Shown piece after piece: positions 10,228 through 18,910 of a stretch of 64,000 nucleotides of DNA. The stretch spans positions 92,512-156,511 of the forward strand of contig NZ_JADR01000010.1 of the NCBI RefSeq assembly GCF_000518485.1. The letters run 5' to 3'. The notes beneath the pieces were generated by a model. It was given only the letters and a program-made list of their open reading frames with translations, was not told the DNA's origin and made no database searches. Source of the DNA: Olleya marilimosa CAM030. GTDB lineage: Bacteria; Bacteroidota; Bacteroidia; Flavobacteriales; Flavobacteriaceae. Position 1 is the stretch's first letter; every line of letters begins with the position of its first letter. The position numbers and the translations under genes are program-made.

Positions 10228-10539
10228 ATGACAAAGCTAAAAATAAAAACAGGAGATATCGTCAAGGTTATAGCTGGTGATCATAAAGGATCTGAAGGTA
10301 AAGTACAAAAAGTATTTACTGAGAAGAACAAAGCTATAGTTGAAGGAGTAAACATGGTTAAGAAACATACTAAACCAAGTGCACAAAACCCTCAAGGTGG
10401 TATTGTAGAAAAAGAGGCATCTATCAACATTTCAAACTTATCTTTATTAACTTCAAAAGGTGAAGAAACTAGAGTAGGTTATAGAATGGAAGGTGATAAG
10501 AAAGTCAGATTTTCTAAAAAATCTAATGAAGTAATATAG
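10228..10539 (+). CDS. rplX: 50S ribosomal protein L24 (uL24)
   Basis: The 103-residue product carries the KOW motif ([21 protein letters not shown]) and the second segment [24 protein letters not shown]24 is an assembly initiator that binds the 5' region of 23S rRNA. Only 2 bases separate it from rplE. Confidence 0.97.
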   Translation: MTKLKIKTGDIVKVIAGDHKGSEGKVQKVFTEKNKAIVEGVNMVKKHTKPSAQNPQGGIVEKEASINISNLSLLTSKGEETRVGYRMEGDKKVRFSKKSNEVI

Positions 10540-10541
10540 TT

Positions 10542-11093
10542 ATGGGATATTCACCGAGACTAAAAGAAGAGTATAAAAGCAAAGTAATTGCTGCTCTTAC
10601 AGAAGAATTTGGATACAGTAATGTAATGCAAGTACCAAAACTAGAAAAGATAGTTTTATCTAGAGGTGTTGGAGCAGCTGTTGCTGATAAAAAGCTTGTT
10701 GACTATGCAGTTGACGAACTTACGGCTATTACTGGTCAAAAAGCTGTATCTACTTTATCTAAAAAAGATGTTGCAACTTTCAAATTACGTAAAGGAATGC
10801 CAATTGGTGCTAAAGTTACGTTAAGAGGAGAAAGAATGTATGAGTTTTTAGATCGTTTAATCACTTCTGCACTTCCACGTGTTAGAGATTTTAACGGAAT
10901 AAAAGCTACAGGTTTTGACGGAAGAGGTAACTACAATTTAGGTGTTACCGAACAAATTATCTTTCCAGAAATAAATATTGACAAAGTTAATAAAATTGAC
11001 GGAATGGATATTACATTTGTAACTTCTGCCGAAACAGATAAAGAAGCAAAATCATTATTAACAGAATTAGGGTTACCTTTTCAAAAAAACTAA
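10542..11093 (+). CDS. rplE: 50S ribosomal protein L5 (uL5)
   Basis: The 183-residue product shows the L5 signature ([20 protein letters not shown], then [16 protein letters not shown] and FPEINIDKV). L5 is part of the 5S rRNP and contacts S13 across a subunit bridge. It is closely packed between rplX (2 bases) and rpsN (3 bases). Confidence 0.98.
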   Translation: MGYSPRLKEEYKSKVIAALTEEFGYSNVMQVPKLEKIVLSRGVGAAVADKKLVDYAVDELTAITGQKAVSTLSKKDVATFKLRKGMPIGAKVTLRGERMYEFLDRLITSALPRVRDFNGIKATGFDGRGNYNLGVTEQIIFPEINIDKVNKIDGMDITFVTSAETDKEAKSLLTELGLPFQKN

Positions 11094-11096
11094 GTT

Positions 11097-11366
11097 ATGG
11101 CTAAAGAATCAATGAAAGCCCGCGAGGTTAAAAGATCAAAGACAGTAGCTAAATATGCTGAAAAACGTAAGGCTCTTAAAGAAGCTGGAGATTATCAAGC
11201 GTTACAAAAGTTACCTAAAAATGCATCACCTATCCGCCAACATAATAGATGTAAATTAACTGGTAGACCAAAGGGATATATGCGTACCTTTGGACTTTCT
11301 CGTGTTATGTTTAGAGAAATGGCTAACCAAGGTTTAATTCCAGGTGTTAAAAAAGCAAGTTGGTAA
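11097..11366 (+). CDS. rpsN: 30S ribosomal protein S14 (uS14), zinc-free type
   Basis: The 89-residue product has the long, zinc-independent form of S14: an extended N-terminus and the core [23 protein letters not shown] with a single cysteine where the short form has a CXXC...CXXC zinc ribbon. S14 is a late-joining 30S head protein. It is followed by a 59-base spacer with a hairpin, then rpsH. Confidence 0.97.
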   Translation: MAKESMKAREVKRSKTVAKYAEKRKALKEAGDYQALQKLPKNASPIRQHNRCKLTGRPKGYMRTFGLSRVMFREMANQGLIPGVKKASW

Positions 11367-11379
11367 AATTTTAATTGGT

Positions 11380-11408
11380 CTTAGGTTCGGAATAGTCCGA
11401 AAACCAAG
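11380..11408 (+). other. Hairpin in the rpsN-rpsH spacer
   Basis: TTCGGA (11386-11391) pairs perfectly with TCCGAA (11396-11401) around an ATAG loop. GG (11384-11385) with CC (11404-11405) and CTT (11380-11382) with AAG (11406-11408) extend it across small bulges. No T-tract follows, so it is not a terminator. It ends 17 bases before the rpsH start. S8 is a known translational autoregulator in other bacteria, so a regulatory role is conceivable but unproven. Confidence 0.45.
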
Positions 11409-11425
11409 TCCGCAAATAAATACAT

Positions 11426-11824
11426 ATGTATACAGATCCAATAGCAGATTACTTGACTAGAATTAGAAACGCAGTGCGTGCTAATCACAGAGTTGTAGAA
11501 ATTCCTGCTTCAAATTTAAAAAAGGACATTACTAAAATATTATTCGATCAAGGATATATTTTAAGTTATAAGTTCGATGATTCTACCGTACAAGGTACAA
11601 TCAAAATTGCCTTAAAATACAATAAGGAAACAAAAGAACCTGTAATTAGAAAATTACAAAGAATCAGTAAGCCTGGTTTACGTAAGTACTCTAGTTCAAC
11701 TGAATTACCACGTATACTTAATGGTTTAGGTATTGCAATCGTTTCTACATCCCATGGTGTTATGACTGGAAAGCAAGCACAAAGAGAAAACGTTGGTGGT
11801 GAAGTTTTATGTTACGTTTACTAA
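11426..11824 (+). CDS. rpsH: 30S ribosomal protein S8 (uS8)
   Basis: The 132-residue product begins [21 protein letters not shown] and ends with the signature [27 protein letters not shown]8 binds helix 21 of 16S rRNA early in assembly and represses the spc operon in E. coli. It is preceded by the 59-base hairpin-bearing spacer and is 18 bases from rplF. Confidence 0.98.
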   Translation: MYTDPIADYLTRIRNAVRANHRVVEIPASNLKKDITKILFDQGYILSYKFDDSTVQGTIKIALKYNKETKEPVIRKLQRISKPGLRKYSSSTELPRILNGLGIAIVSTSHGVMTGKQAQRENVGGEVLCYVY

Positions 11825-11842
11825 TTTTAAATCCAGAAGAAA

Positions 11843-12385
11843 ATGTCAAGAATAGGAAATAATCCAGTTGCCATTCCAGAAGGAGTAACTGTAACAGTTG
11901 ATAATAATACAATAACAGTAAAAGGAAAATTAGGTGAGTTAACTCAAGAATTTGATACTGTTGAAGTAAAAGTTGAAGAAGGAAATGTATTAGTAACACG
12001 TTCTACAGATACTAAAGATCAAAAAGCTAAGCATGGTTTATATCGTTCATTAGTTTTTAATATGATTGAAGGTGTTTCTAAAGGATGGACTAAAGAATTA
12101 GAATTAGTTGGTGTAGGTTATAGAGCTTCAAACCAAGGTAACGTCCTTGAGCTAGCTTTAGGTTTTTCACACAACATCATTTTAGATTTAGCTCCAGAAA
12201 TTAAAGTAGAAACTGTTTCTGATAAAGGAAAAAATCCAATAATAAAATTAACATCTCATGATAAACAATTAGTAGGACAAGTTGCTGCTAAAATCAGAGG
12301 ATTTAGAAGACCAGAACCATACAAAGGAAAAGGTATTAAGTTTGTTGGAGAAGTATTAAGAAGAAAAGCAGGTAAATCAGCATAA
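11843..12385 (+). CDS. rplF: 50S ribosomal protein L6 (uL6)
   Basis: The 180-residue product has two L6 repeats: an N-terminal SRIGNNPVAIPEGVTVTV segment and a C-terminal one ending in the signature RRPEPYKGKGIKFVGE. L6 lies near the factor-binding site close to the sarcin-ricin loop. Length and position (18 bases after rpsH, 9 before rplR) are typical. Confidence 0.98.
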   Translation: MSRIGNNPVAIPEGVTVTVDNNTITVKGKLGELTQEFDTVEVKVEEGNVLVTRSTDTKDQKAKHGLYRSLVFNMIEGVSKGWTKELELVGVGYRASNQGNVLELALGFSHNIILDLAPEIKVETVSDKGKNPIIKLTSHDKQLVGQVAAKIRGFRRPEPYKGKGIKFVGEVLRRKAGKSA

Positions 12386-12394
12386 TAATTAGTT

Positions 12395-12748
12395 ATGGCG
12401 TTAACAAAAAACGAAAGACGAATAAGAATTAAAAACAGAATCCGTAAGGTTGTTTCTGGTACAGAAGCAAGACCTAGATTAGCTGTTTTTAGAAGTAATA
12501 AAGAAATTTATGCTCAATTAGTAGATGACGTTACTGGTAAAACATTAGCTGCTTCATCTTCTAGAGATAAAGATATTGCTGCAAAAGGAAACAAAGTAGA
12601 ACTAGCTGCATTAGTAGGTAAGTCTATCGCGGAAAAAGCCTTAAAGGCTGGTGTTGAGACAATCGCTTTTGATAGAGGTGGTTATTTATATCATGGTAGA
12701 ATCAAATCATTAGCTGAAGGAGCTAGAGAAGGAGGACTTAAATTCTAA
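12395..12748 (+). CDS. rplR: 50S ribosomal protein L18 (uL18)
   Basis: The 117-residue product has an arginine/lysine-rich N-terminus ([18 protein letters not shown]) and the core [21 protein letters not shown], ending [26 protein letters not shown]18 binds 5S rRNA together with L5. It lies between rplF and rpsE in the standard spc order. Confidence 0.98.
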   Translation: MALTKNERRIRIKNRIRKVVSGTEARPRLAVFRSNKEIYAQLVDDVTGKTLAASSSRDKDIAAKGNKVELAALVGKSIAEKALKAGVETIAFDRGGYLYHGRIKSLAEGAREGGLKF

Positions 12749-12754
12749 GAAATT

Positions 12755-13279
12755 ATGTATCAAAAATACAAAAGCGCAGAGTTAGTAAAACCAAGTGGAT
12801 TAGATCTTAAAGATCGTTTAGTTGGTGTGCAAAGAGTTACTAAGGTAACTAAAGGAGGTAGAGCATTCGGTTTTTCTGCAATCGTAGTGGTTGGAGATGA
12901 AGCTGGTGTTGTAGGTCAAGGTTTAGGAAAATCAAAAGATGTTGCTAGTGCAATTGCAAAAGCAATAGAAGATGCTAAGAAAAACTTAGTTCGTATTCCT
13001 ATCATGAAAGGAACTTTACCTCATGAACAAAAAGGAAAATTTGGTGGTGCAAGAGTAAATATTATACCTGCAGCTCCTGGTACAGGAGTTATTGCTGGTG
13101 GAGCTGTAAGAACAGTTTTAGAAGCAGTAGGTGTACACGATGTTTTATCTAAATCTCAAGGTTCATCAAATCCTCATAATGTTGTTAAGGCTACTTTTGA
13201 TGCTTTATTACAATTAAGAGACCCTAGAACGATTGCTCGTGAAAGAGGTGTTTCTTTAGAAAAAGTTTTTAACGGATAA
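12755..13279 (+). CDS. rpsE: 30S ribosomal protein S5 (uS5)
   Basis: The 174-residue product has the double-stranded-RNA-binding-like N-terminal domain ([23 protein letters not shown]) and the S5 C-terminal domain ([22 protein letters not shown]). S5 with S4 forms part of the mRNA entry site and affects decoding fidelity. It is 6 bases after rplR and 11 before rpmD. Confidence 0.98.
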   Translation: MYQKYKSAELVKPSGLDLKDRLVGVQRVTKVTKGGRAFGFSAIVVVGDEAGVVGQGLGKSKDVASAIAKAIEDAKKNLVRIPIMKGTLPHEQKGKFGGARVNIIPAAPGTGVIAGGAVRTVLEAVGVHDVLSKSQGSSNPHNVVKATFDALLQLRDPRTIARERGVSLEKVFNG

Positions 13280-13290
13280 TCACAACAGCA

Positions 13291-13473
13291 ATGTCGAAGA
13301 TAAAAGTAACAAAAGTTAAAAGTGCAATCAACAGAACTCAAAGACAAAAAAGAACTTTATTGGCTCTTGGTCTTAAGAAGATTGGACAAACTATAGAACA
13401 CGAGGCTACTCCTAACATATTAGGTATGGTAGCAAAAGTAAACCACTTAGTTTCTGTAGAGGAAACTAAATAA
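13291..13473 (+). CDS. rpmD: 50S ribosomal protein L30 (uL30)
   Basis: This 60-residue protein (IKVTKVKSAINRTQRQKRTLLALGLKKIGQ) is the short bacterial form of L30, a peripheral 50S protein. It lies between rpsE and rplO as usual. Some bacteria lack it; here it is complete. Confidence 0.96.
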   Translation: MSKIKVTKVKSAINRTQRQKRTLLALGLKKIGQTIEHEATPNILGMVAKVNHLVSVEETK

Positions 13474-13484
13474 TAATACTGAAA

Positions 13485-13937
13485 ATGGATTTAAGTAATT
13501 TAAAACCTGCAGAAGGTTCAGTTAAAAGTCAAGGTAAAAGAATAGGTAGAGGACAAGGTTCTGGTAAAGGTGGTACTGCAACACGTGGTCACAAAGGAGC
13601 AAAGTCTAGATCTGGTTATTCTAAGAAGGTCGGTTTTGAAGGAGGGCAAATGCCACTTCAACGTAGAGTACCTAAGTTTGGCTTTACTAACATAAATCGT
13701 AAAGAATATCAAGGTGTAAATCTTGATGTTATTCAACAATTAGTTGACGATAAGATAATAAAAGATACATTAGATTTTGATACTCTAGTAGGTTTAGGAT
13801 TAGTTGGTAAAAACGAACTAGTTAAAATTCTTGGAAGAGGTGAATTAAAATCAAAATTAAGTGTAACAGCTCATAAATTTACTGCTACTGCAAAAGCTGC
13901 TATTGAAGCTGCAGGAGGAGAAGCTGTAACTTTATAA
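13485..13937 (+). CDS. rplO: 50S ribosomal protein L15 (uL15)
   Basis: The 150-residue product has the glycine/arginine-rich N-terminal extension (GRGQGSGKGGTATRGHKGAKSRSGYSKKVGFEGGQMPLQRRVPK) that penetrates 23S rRNA, followed by the globular domain ending KFTATAKAAIEAAGGEAV. It lies between rpmD and secY, 14 bases from the latter. Confidence 0.98.
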   Translation: MDLSNLKPAEGSVKSQGKRIGRGQGSGKGGTATRGHKGAKSRSGYSKKVGFEGGQMPLQRRVPKFGFTNINRKEYQGVNLDVIQQLVDDKIIKDTLDFDTLVGLGLVGKNELVKILGRGELKSKLSVTAHKFTATAKAAIEAAGGEAVTL

Positions 13938-13951
13938 GAACAATCGAACGC

Positions 13952-15292
13952 ATGAAATTTATAGAGACATTAAAAAATGTTTGGAAAATTGAGGAACTAA
14001 GAAATAGAATTCTAGTAACACTAGGTCTACTATTAGTTTATCGTTTCGGAGCACAAGTAGTATTACCAGGTATTGACGCAACCCAATTAGAAAGCCTACA
14101 AACTGGAACATCAGAAGGTATTTTTGGGATATTAAATGCCTTCACAGGAGGTGCATTTGCTAATGCTTCTGTATTTGCACTTGGAATTATGCCATATATT
14201 TCTGCTTCTATTGTAGTTCAATTAATGGGAATAGCTATTCCTTATTTGCAAAAGCTACAAAAAGAAGGTGCTAGTGGTCAGAAAAAAATAACACAAATAA
14301 CGCGTTGGTTAACTATAGCAATATGTTTAGTGCAAGCACCAGGTTATTTGGCTAGTTTACAACCTATGTTTGGTATACCAAATTCAGCCTTTTTATTAGG
14401 TCAAGGTGGTGTTTTCTATTTCTCATCAATAGTTATACTTGTAACAGGTTGTATATTCGCAATGTGGTTAGGAGAGAAAATAACTGATAAAGGTATTGGG
14501 AATGGTATTTCATTATTAATAATGGTAGGTATTATTGCAACTCTTCCAAAATCTTTCTTACAGAATGCTGCTTCTCGAGGTAATAATGTTATGATGATTT
14601 TATTTGAAATCGTTATATGGTTTGTTATTATTTTACTTTCAATCTTGTTAGTAATGGCAGTTCGTAAGATAGCAGTACAGTATGCCAGACGTTCAGCTAC
14701 TGGAGGTTATGAGAAAAATGTATTCGGATCAAGACAATATATTCCATTAAAGCTTAATGCATCTGGAGTAATGCCAATCATATTTGCTCAGGCTATTATG
14801 TTTGTTCCTGGTCTAATTGGTGGATCGTCTTTACTAAAAGATACAGCCTCAGGATTATGGCTACAATCAAATTTTTCTGATATTTTTGGATTTTGGTATA
14901 ACTTAGTATTTGCTCTATTAATAATTATATTTACATATTTTTATACAGCAATTACTGTTCCGACTAATAAAATGGCTGACGATCTAAAACGAAGCGGTGG
15001 ATTCATTCCAGGTATTCGTCCAGGATCAGAAACTTCTGAATATCTAGACAAAATTATGTCTCAAATAACTTTACCAGGTTCTATTTTTCTTGCATTAATA
15101 GCTGTGTTCCCAGCGTTTATTGTTAAGTTGCTTAATGTTCAATCTGGTTGGGCTTTATTTTTCGGAGGTACATCTTTATTAATTATGGTTGGAGTTGCAA
15201 TTGACACTATGCAACAAGTAAACAGTTACTTGTTAAATAGACATTATGATGGCTTGATGAAGACTGGTAAAAACAGAAAAGCAGTAGCTTAA
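13952..15292 (+). CDS. secY: Protein translocase subunit SecY
   Basis: The 446-residue integral membrane protein has ten predicted transmembrane helices. Recognisable segments are the plug/TM2 region ([22 protein letters not shown]), the cytosolic C4-C5 loops ([13 protein letters not shown]) and the C-terminal [12 protein letters not shown]. SecY is the pore of the Sec translocon in the inner membrane and works with SecDF and Ffh, both encoded elsewhere in this window. It is co-transcribed with rplO and infA. Confidence 0.98.
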   Translation: MKFIETLKNVWKIEELRNRILVTLGLLLVYRFGAQVVLPGIDATQLESLQTGTSEGIFGILNAFTGGAFANASVFALGIMPYISASIVVQLMGIAIPYLQKLQKEGASGQKKITQITRWLTIAICLVQAPGYLASLQPMFGIPNSAFLLGQGGVFYFSSIVILVTGCIFAMWLGEKITDKGIGNGISLLIMVGIIATLPKSFLQNAASRGNNVMMILFEIVIWFVIILLSILLVMAVRKIAVQYARRSATGGYEKNVFGSRQYIPLKLNASGVMPIIFAQAIMFVPGLIGGSSLLKDTASGLWLQSNFSDIFGFWYNLVFALLIIIFTYFYTAITVPTNKMADDLKRSGGFIPGIRPGSETSEYLDKIMSQITLPGSIFLALIAVFPAFIVKLLNVQSGWALFFGGTSLLIMVGVAIDTMQQVNSYLLNRHYDGLMKTGKNRKAVA

Positions 15293-15302
15293 TATTTTCA
15301 CT

Positions 15303-15518
15303 ATGGCAAAACAAGCAGCAATAGAACAAGATGGAACTATCATTGAAGCATTATCAAATGCTATGTTTCGTGTTGAATTAGAAAATGGTCATATTGTGAC
15401 CGCACATATTTCGGGTAAGATGCGTATGCATTATATTAAGTTGTTACCAGGAGATAAAGTTAAATTAGAAATGAGTCCTTACGATTTAACTAAGGCTCGT
15501 ATAACCTATAGATACTAA
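15303..15518 (+). CDS. infA: Translation initiation factor IF-1
   Basis: The 71-residue OB-fold protein begins [22 protein letters not shown] and has the family segment [25 protein letters not shown]. It binds the ribosomal A site during initiation. It lies 10 bases after secY and only 4 bases before rpmJ. Confidence 0.98.
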   Translation: MAKQAAIEQDGTIIEALSNAMFRVELENGHIVTAHISGKMRMHYIKLLPGDKVKLEMSPYDLTKARITYRY

Positions 15519-15522
15519 TACG

Positions 15523-15639
15523 ATGAAAGTAAGAGCATCAATTAAAAAAAGAAGTGCGGATTGTAAAATCGTACGCAGAAAAGGTAGACTTTACGTCATT
15601 AACAAAAAGAATCCTAGATTCAAACAAAGACAAGGGTAA
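15523..15639 (+). CDS. rpmJ: 50S ribosomal protein L36 (bL36), zinc-free type
   Basis: A 38-codon gene fills the infA-rpsM gap. The product starts [21 protein letters not shown] and ends NPRFKQRQG, the L36 signature. Only one cysteine remains (residue 14); the other ligands of the usual CXXC...C/H zinc site are replaced, so this is a zinc-independent form. It starts 4 bases after infA and ends 2 bases before rpsM. Confidence 0.95.
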   Translation: MKVRASIKKRSADCKIVRRKGRLYVINKKNPRFKQRQG

Positions 15640-15641
15640 TT

Positions 15642-16016
15642 ATGGCAAGAATCGCAGGTGTAGACATACCAAAACAAAAAAGAGGAGTGATCTCGTTAAC
15701 TTATATCTATGGAGTAGGTAGAAGTAGAGCTCAAGAAATTTTAGCAGAAGCTAAAGTTGACGAAAACATCAAAGTACAAGACTGGACAGATGATCAAATT
15801 GGAGCAATCCGTGAAACTGTAGGTACTTATACTATTGAAGGTGAATTACGTTCTGAAACACAATTAAACATTAAACGTTTGATGGATATAGGGTGTTACA
15901 GAGGTATTCGTCATAGAGTTGGTTTACCTTTAAGAGGTCAACGTACTAAGAATAACTCTAGAACAAGAAAAGGAAGAAGAAAAACAGTTGCTAACAAGAA
16001 AAAAGCAACTAAATAA
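15642..16016 (+). CDS. rpsM: 30S ribosomal protein S13 (uS13)
   Basis: The 124-residue product has the helix-two-turns-helix core ([26 protein letters not shown]) and the basic C-terminal tail ([23 protein letters not shown]) that contacts P-site tRNA. It forms bridges with L5. It opens the alpha-operon section, 2 bases after rpmJ and 8 before rpsK. Confidence 0.98.
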   Translation: MARIAGVDIPKQKRGVISLTYIYGVGRSRAQEILAEAKVDENIKVQDWTDDQIGAIRETVGTYTIEGELRSETQLNIKRLMDIGCYRGIRHRVGLPLRGQRTKNNSRTRKGRRKTVANKKKATK

Positions 16017-16024
16017 TAAGTAGT

Positions 16025-16417
16025 ATGGCAAAGACAAACGCTAAAAGCACAAAAAAACGTAAAGTTATTATTGACGCTGTTGGAGAAGCTCACATTACTG
16101 CTTCTTTCAACAATATCATTATTTCACTTACTAACAAAAAAGGAGATGTCATTTCATGGTCTTCTGCAGGTAAGATGGGATTTAGAGGGTCTAAAAAAAA
16201 CACACCTTATGCAGCACAATTAGCAGCGGAAGATGCTTCTGAAGTAGCTAAAGAAGCTGGATTAAAAAAGGTTAAAGTTTATGTTAAAGGACCTGGAAAT
16301 GGTAGAGAATCTGCTATAAGATCTATCCATAATGCAGGAATTGAAGTAACAGAAATTATTGATGTTACACCTTTACCTCACAATGGTTGTCGTCCTCCAA
16401 AAAGAAGAAGAGTATAA
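16025..16417 (+). CDS. rpsK: 30S ribosomal protein S11 (uS11)
   Basis: The 130-residue product has [20 protein letters not shown] and the C-terminal signature [11 protein letters not shown]...[19 protein letters not shown]11 shapes the platform near the E site. It is the last gene before an intrinsic terminator at 16452-16490. Confidence 0.98.
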   Translation: MAKTNAKSTKKRKVIIDAVGEAHITASFNNIIISLTNKKGDVISWSSAGKMGFRGSKKNTPYAAQLAAEDASEVAKEAGLKKVKVYVKGPGNGRESAIRSIHNAGIEVTEIIDVTPLPHNGCRPPKRRRV

Positions 16418-16451
16418 GTATTTAAAATATACTTAACTTAAGCAATAATTA

Positions 16452-16490
16452 AATTAATATCATCTGTTTATCAGATGGTATTAATTTTTT
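16452..16490 (+). terminator. Intrinsic terminator after rpsK
   Basis: AATTAATATCATCTG (16452-16466) pairs over 15 bases, with one G-T pair, with 16472-16486 around a TTTAT loop. The 3' arm runs into the T tract, which ends at 16490. It divides the alpha section: rpsM-rpsK upstream, rpsD-rpoA-rplQ downstream. Confidence 0.8.
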
Positions 16491-16493
16491 GTA

Positions 16494-16501
16494 TAAATTT
16501 G
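16494..16501 (+). promoter_or_regulatory. -7 box of an rpsD promoter (TAAATTTG)
   Basis: TAAATTTG is an exact match to TAnnTTTG and starts 3 bases after the terminator T-tract. I see no good TTG at the expected -33 position, which falls in the terminator hairpin. It would start transcription near 16506, giving a leader of about 95 bases before rpsD. Confidence 0.55.
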
Positions 16502-16530
16502 CAAACTGAAATTTAAAACAAGTATCAACA

Positions 16531-16586
16531 AAGAGATTAACGATTATCGAAGGATAAGATTTAGACCTTAATTCATAATCACTCTT
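16531..16586 (+). promoter_or_regulatory. Structured 5' leader of rpsD, candidate S4 autoregulatory RNA
   Basis: Nested complementary segments form one long imperfect stem: AAGAG 16531-16535 with CTCTT 16582-16586, GATTAT 16542-16547 with ATAATC 16575-16580, and AAGG 16550-16553 with CCTT 16566-16569. It ends 14 bases before the rpsD start. S4 represses its own operon through leader RNA in other bacteria, and I recall computational proposals of S4 leaders specific to Flavobacteria. I cannot confirm that this sequence fits that model. Confidence 0.5.
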
Positions 16587-16600
16587 AAAACAATTAGAAA

Positions 16601-17206
16601 ATGGCAAGATATACTGGTCCTAAAACTAAAATAGCTCGTAAATTTGGTGAAGCTATATTCGGAGACGATAAGTCTTTTGAAAAAAGAAATTACCCACCAG
16701 GTCAACATGGAAACAACAGAAGACGTGGTAAAAAATCTGAATATGCTATCCAATTAATGGAGAAGCAAAAAGCTAAATATACTTATGGTATTTTAGAACG
16801 TCAATTCAGAAACATGTTTAAAAGAGCTACAGCTGCTCAAGGAATTACAGGTGAAGTTTTACTTCAATTATGTGAATCAAGATTAGATAATGTAGTGTAC
16901 AGAATGGGAATTTCTCCTTCTAGAAGTGGAGCAAGACAACTTGTATCACACAGACATATTACCGTTAATGGTGAGTTAGTAAACATTCCATCTTACCAAC
17001 TTAATGCTGGTGATGTTGTTGCTGTTAGAGAAAAATCTAAGTCATTAGAAACTATTGATAGATCTTTATCTAATTCTAGCAATGTCTATGAATGGATAAC
17101 TTGGAATAGTGAGAAAAAAGAAGGTACTTATGTATCTGTTCCTGCTAGAATCCAAATTCCAGAAAATATAAATGAGCAATTCATCGTAGAATTATACTCT
17201 AAATAA
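16601..17206 (+). CDS. rpsD: 30S ribosomal protein S4 (uS4), zinc-free type
   Basis: The 201-residue product has the S4 N-terminal domain ([21 protein letters not shown]) without the cysteine cluster found in zinc-binding S4, and the S4 RNA-binding domain ([33 protein letters not shown], about residues 92-124). S4 is a primary 16S rRNA binder and often an autoregulator. A terminator, a -7 box and a structured leader lie directly upstream. Confidence 0.98.
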   Translation: MARYTGPKTKIARKFGEAIFGDDKSFEKRNYPPGQHGNNRRRGKKSEYAIQLMEKQKAKYTYGILERQFRNMFKRATAAQGITGEVLLQLCESRLDNVVYRMGISPSRSGARQLVSHRHITVNGELVNIPSYQLNAGDVVAVREKSKSLETIDRSLSNSSNVYEWITWNSEKKEGTYVSVPARIQIPENINEQFIVELYSK

Positions 17207-17211
17207 TAAAT

Positions 17212-17248
17212 TACTAACATTGGTATTTAGCCAAAGGGTTTGTCAGTA
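17212..17248 (+). other. Hairpin in the rpsD-rpoA spacer
   Basis: TACTAACA (17212-17219) pairs with TGTCAGTA (17241-17248) with one mismatch, and TTGG (17220-17223) with CCAA (17231-17234) forms an inner stem. No T-tract and no TAnnTTTG box follow, so it is neither terminator nor promoter. The 97-base spacer otherwise holds only A/C-rich sequence before rpoA. Confidence 0.35.
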
Positions 17249-17303
17249 TTTCTTCAAACTTTTAAACCGCGCAACTAAATAACAATTCAAACGAAGAAAA
17301 ATT

Positions 17304-18296
17304 ATGGCAGTATTTAATTTCCAAAAGCCTGACAAGGTAATCATGATTGATTCAACTGATTTCGAAGGTAAATTCGAATTCAGACCTCTAGAGCCAGGTT
17401 ATGGACTAACAGTAGGAAATGCTTTAAGAAGAGTTTTATTATCTTCATTAGAAGGATTTGCTATAACATCTGTTAGAATAGAAAGTGTAGATCATGAATT
17501 TTCAACAATAGCAGGTGTTGTTGAAGACGTTACAGAAATTATTTTAAACTTAAAGCAAGTACGCTTTAAGCGTCAGATTGAAGATGTAGATAACGAATCT
17601 ATTTCAATTTCAATTTCTGGTCAAGATAAAATTGTAGCAGGAGATTTCCAAAAGTTTATTTCTGGATTCCAAGTATTAAATACAGATCAAGTGATTTGTA
17701 ACTTAGATTCTAAAGTAAACATCAATATGGAAATTACTGTTGAAAAAGGTAGAGGATATGTTCCAGCAGAAGAAAACAAAAAAGCTTCAGCACCAATTGG
17801 AACAATTTTTACTGATTCAATCTATACACCAATTAAAAATGTTAAGTACAGTATCGAGAATTATCGTGTAGAACAAAAAACGGATTACGAAAAATTAGTT
17901 TTCGAAATTCAAACTGATGGTTCTATAACACCTCAAGATGCTTTAACAGAAGCTGCAAAAACTCTTATTCACCACTTCATGTTATTCTCTGATGAGCGTA
18001 TCACATTAGAAGCGGATGAGATTGCTCAAACTGAAACTTATGATGAAGAATCACTTCATATGAGACAGTTGTTAAAAACTAAATTAGTAGATATGGACCT
18101 TTCGGTTCGTGCTTTAAATTGTTTAAAAGCAGCAGAGGTAGATACTTTAGGAGACCTAGTGTCTTTTAATAAAAATGATTTAATGAAGTTCCGTAATTTT
18201 GGAAAGAAATCTTTAACAGAGCTAGAAGAGCTTGTAAATGTTAAAGGATTAAATTTCGGAATGGATCTTTCAAAATACAAACTAGATAAAGACTAA
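17304..18296 (+). CDS. rpoA: DNA-directed RNA polymerase subunit alpha
   Basis: The 330-residue protein has both alpha domains. The N-terminal dimerisation domain includes [22 protein letters not shown] and the C-terminal DNA-binding domain includes [42 protein letters not shown] (about residues 260-305). It assembles the RNA polymerase core; the C-terminal domain contacts UP elements and activators. It lies between two hairpin-bearing spacers. Confidence 0.98.
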   Translation: MAVFNFQKPDKVIMIDSTDFEGKFEFRPLEPGYGLTVGNALRRVLLSSLEGFAITSVRIESVDHEFSTIAGVVEDVTEIILNLKQVRFKRQIEDVDNESISISISGQDKIVAGDFQKFISGFQVLNTDQVICNLDSKVNINMEITVEKGRGYVPAEENKKASAPIGTIFTDSIYTPIKNVKYSIENYRVEQKTDYEKLVFEIQTDGSITPQDALTEAAKTLIHHFMLFSDERITLEADEIAQTETYDEESLHMRQLLKTKLVDMDLSVRALNCLKAAEVDTLGDLVSFNKNDLMKFRNFGKKSLTELEELVNVKGLNFGMDLSKYKLDKD

Positions 18297-18298
18297 TA

Positions 18299-18340
18299 CA
18301 TCATATTTTGCTCCTCATAAAGAGTTTGAGCAAGATGATG
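18299..18340 (+). other. Strong hairpin in the rpoA-rplQ spacer
   Basis: CATCAT (18299-18304) pairs with ATGATG (18335-18340), TTGCTC (18308-18313) with GAGCAA (18328-18333), and CTC (18314-18316) with GAG (18322-18324) around an ATAAA loop. It occupies most of the 60-base spacer and ends 16 bases before the rplQ start. It has no T-tract. It could tune the rplQ:rpoA ratio by RNA processing, translation control or protein binding; nothing in the sequence decides which. Confidence 0.5.
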
Positions 18341-18356
18341 ATTAAAAACAAATGTC

Positions 18357-18821
18357 ATGAGACACGGAAAAAAAGTAAACCATTTAGGTAGAAAAACTGC
18401 TCACAGAAAATCAATGTTAGCAAATATGGGTTGTTCTTTAATAGAGCACAAACGTATTAATACAACTGTAGCTAAAGCGAAAGCTTTAAAAGGGTTTATT
18501 GAGCCATTAATCACTAAGGCTAAAGACGATACAACACATAATAGACGTATTGTATTTTCTAGATTACGTCAAAAAGAAGCTGTAACAGAACTTTTTAGAG
18601 ATGTTGCTGCTAAAATTGGTGATCGTCCAGGTGGATATACTAGAATTATCAAGTTAGGAAACCGTTTAGGTGATAACGCAGATATGGCAATGATTGAATT
18701 AGTAGATTACAACGAAATCTACAATGCAGATAAAAAAGCTAAGAAAACTACACGTAGAAGTCGTAGAGGTGGTAGTAGCACTACTGTTACTCCTCCAGTT
18801 GCTTCAAATGAAGAAGAATAG
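18357..18821 (+). CDS. rplQ: 50S ribosomal protein L17 (bL17)
   Basis: The 154-residue product starts [24 protein letters not shown] and has the L17 signature [30 protein letters not shown]-terminal tail of about 30 residues, first basic ([16 protein letters not shown]) then acidic (NEEE), extends beyond the enterobacterial protein. L17 sits at the tunnel exit. It is the last gene of the block and is followed by a strong terminator. Confidence 0.97.
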   Translation: MRHGKKVNHLGRKTAHRKSMLANMGCSLIEHKRINTTVAKAKALKGFIEPLITKAKDDTTHNRRIVFSRLRQKEAVTELFRDVAAKIGDRPGGYTRIIKLGNRLGDNADMAMIELVDYNEIYNADKKAKKTTRRSRRGGSSTTVTPPVASNEEE

Positions 18822-18850
18822 TTTCTTAATTTGCTGTTAAATTATTATTA

Positions 18851-18889
18851 AAAAAGAGATAAGCTTTATAAGTTTATCTCTTTTTTTTT
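18851..18889 (+). terminator. Intrinsic terminator after rplQ
   Basis: AAAAAGAGATAA (18851-18862) pairs with TTATCTCTTTTT (from 18874) and runs into nine T residues at 18881-18889. This ends the ribosomal block. Confidence 0.85.
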
Positions 18890-18910
18890 ACATTTAAGCA
18901 AACTTTTTAT

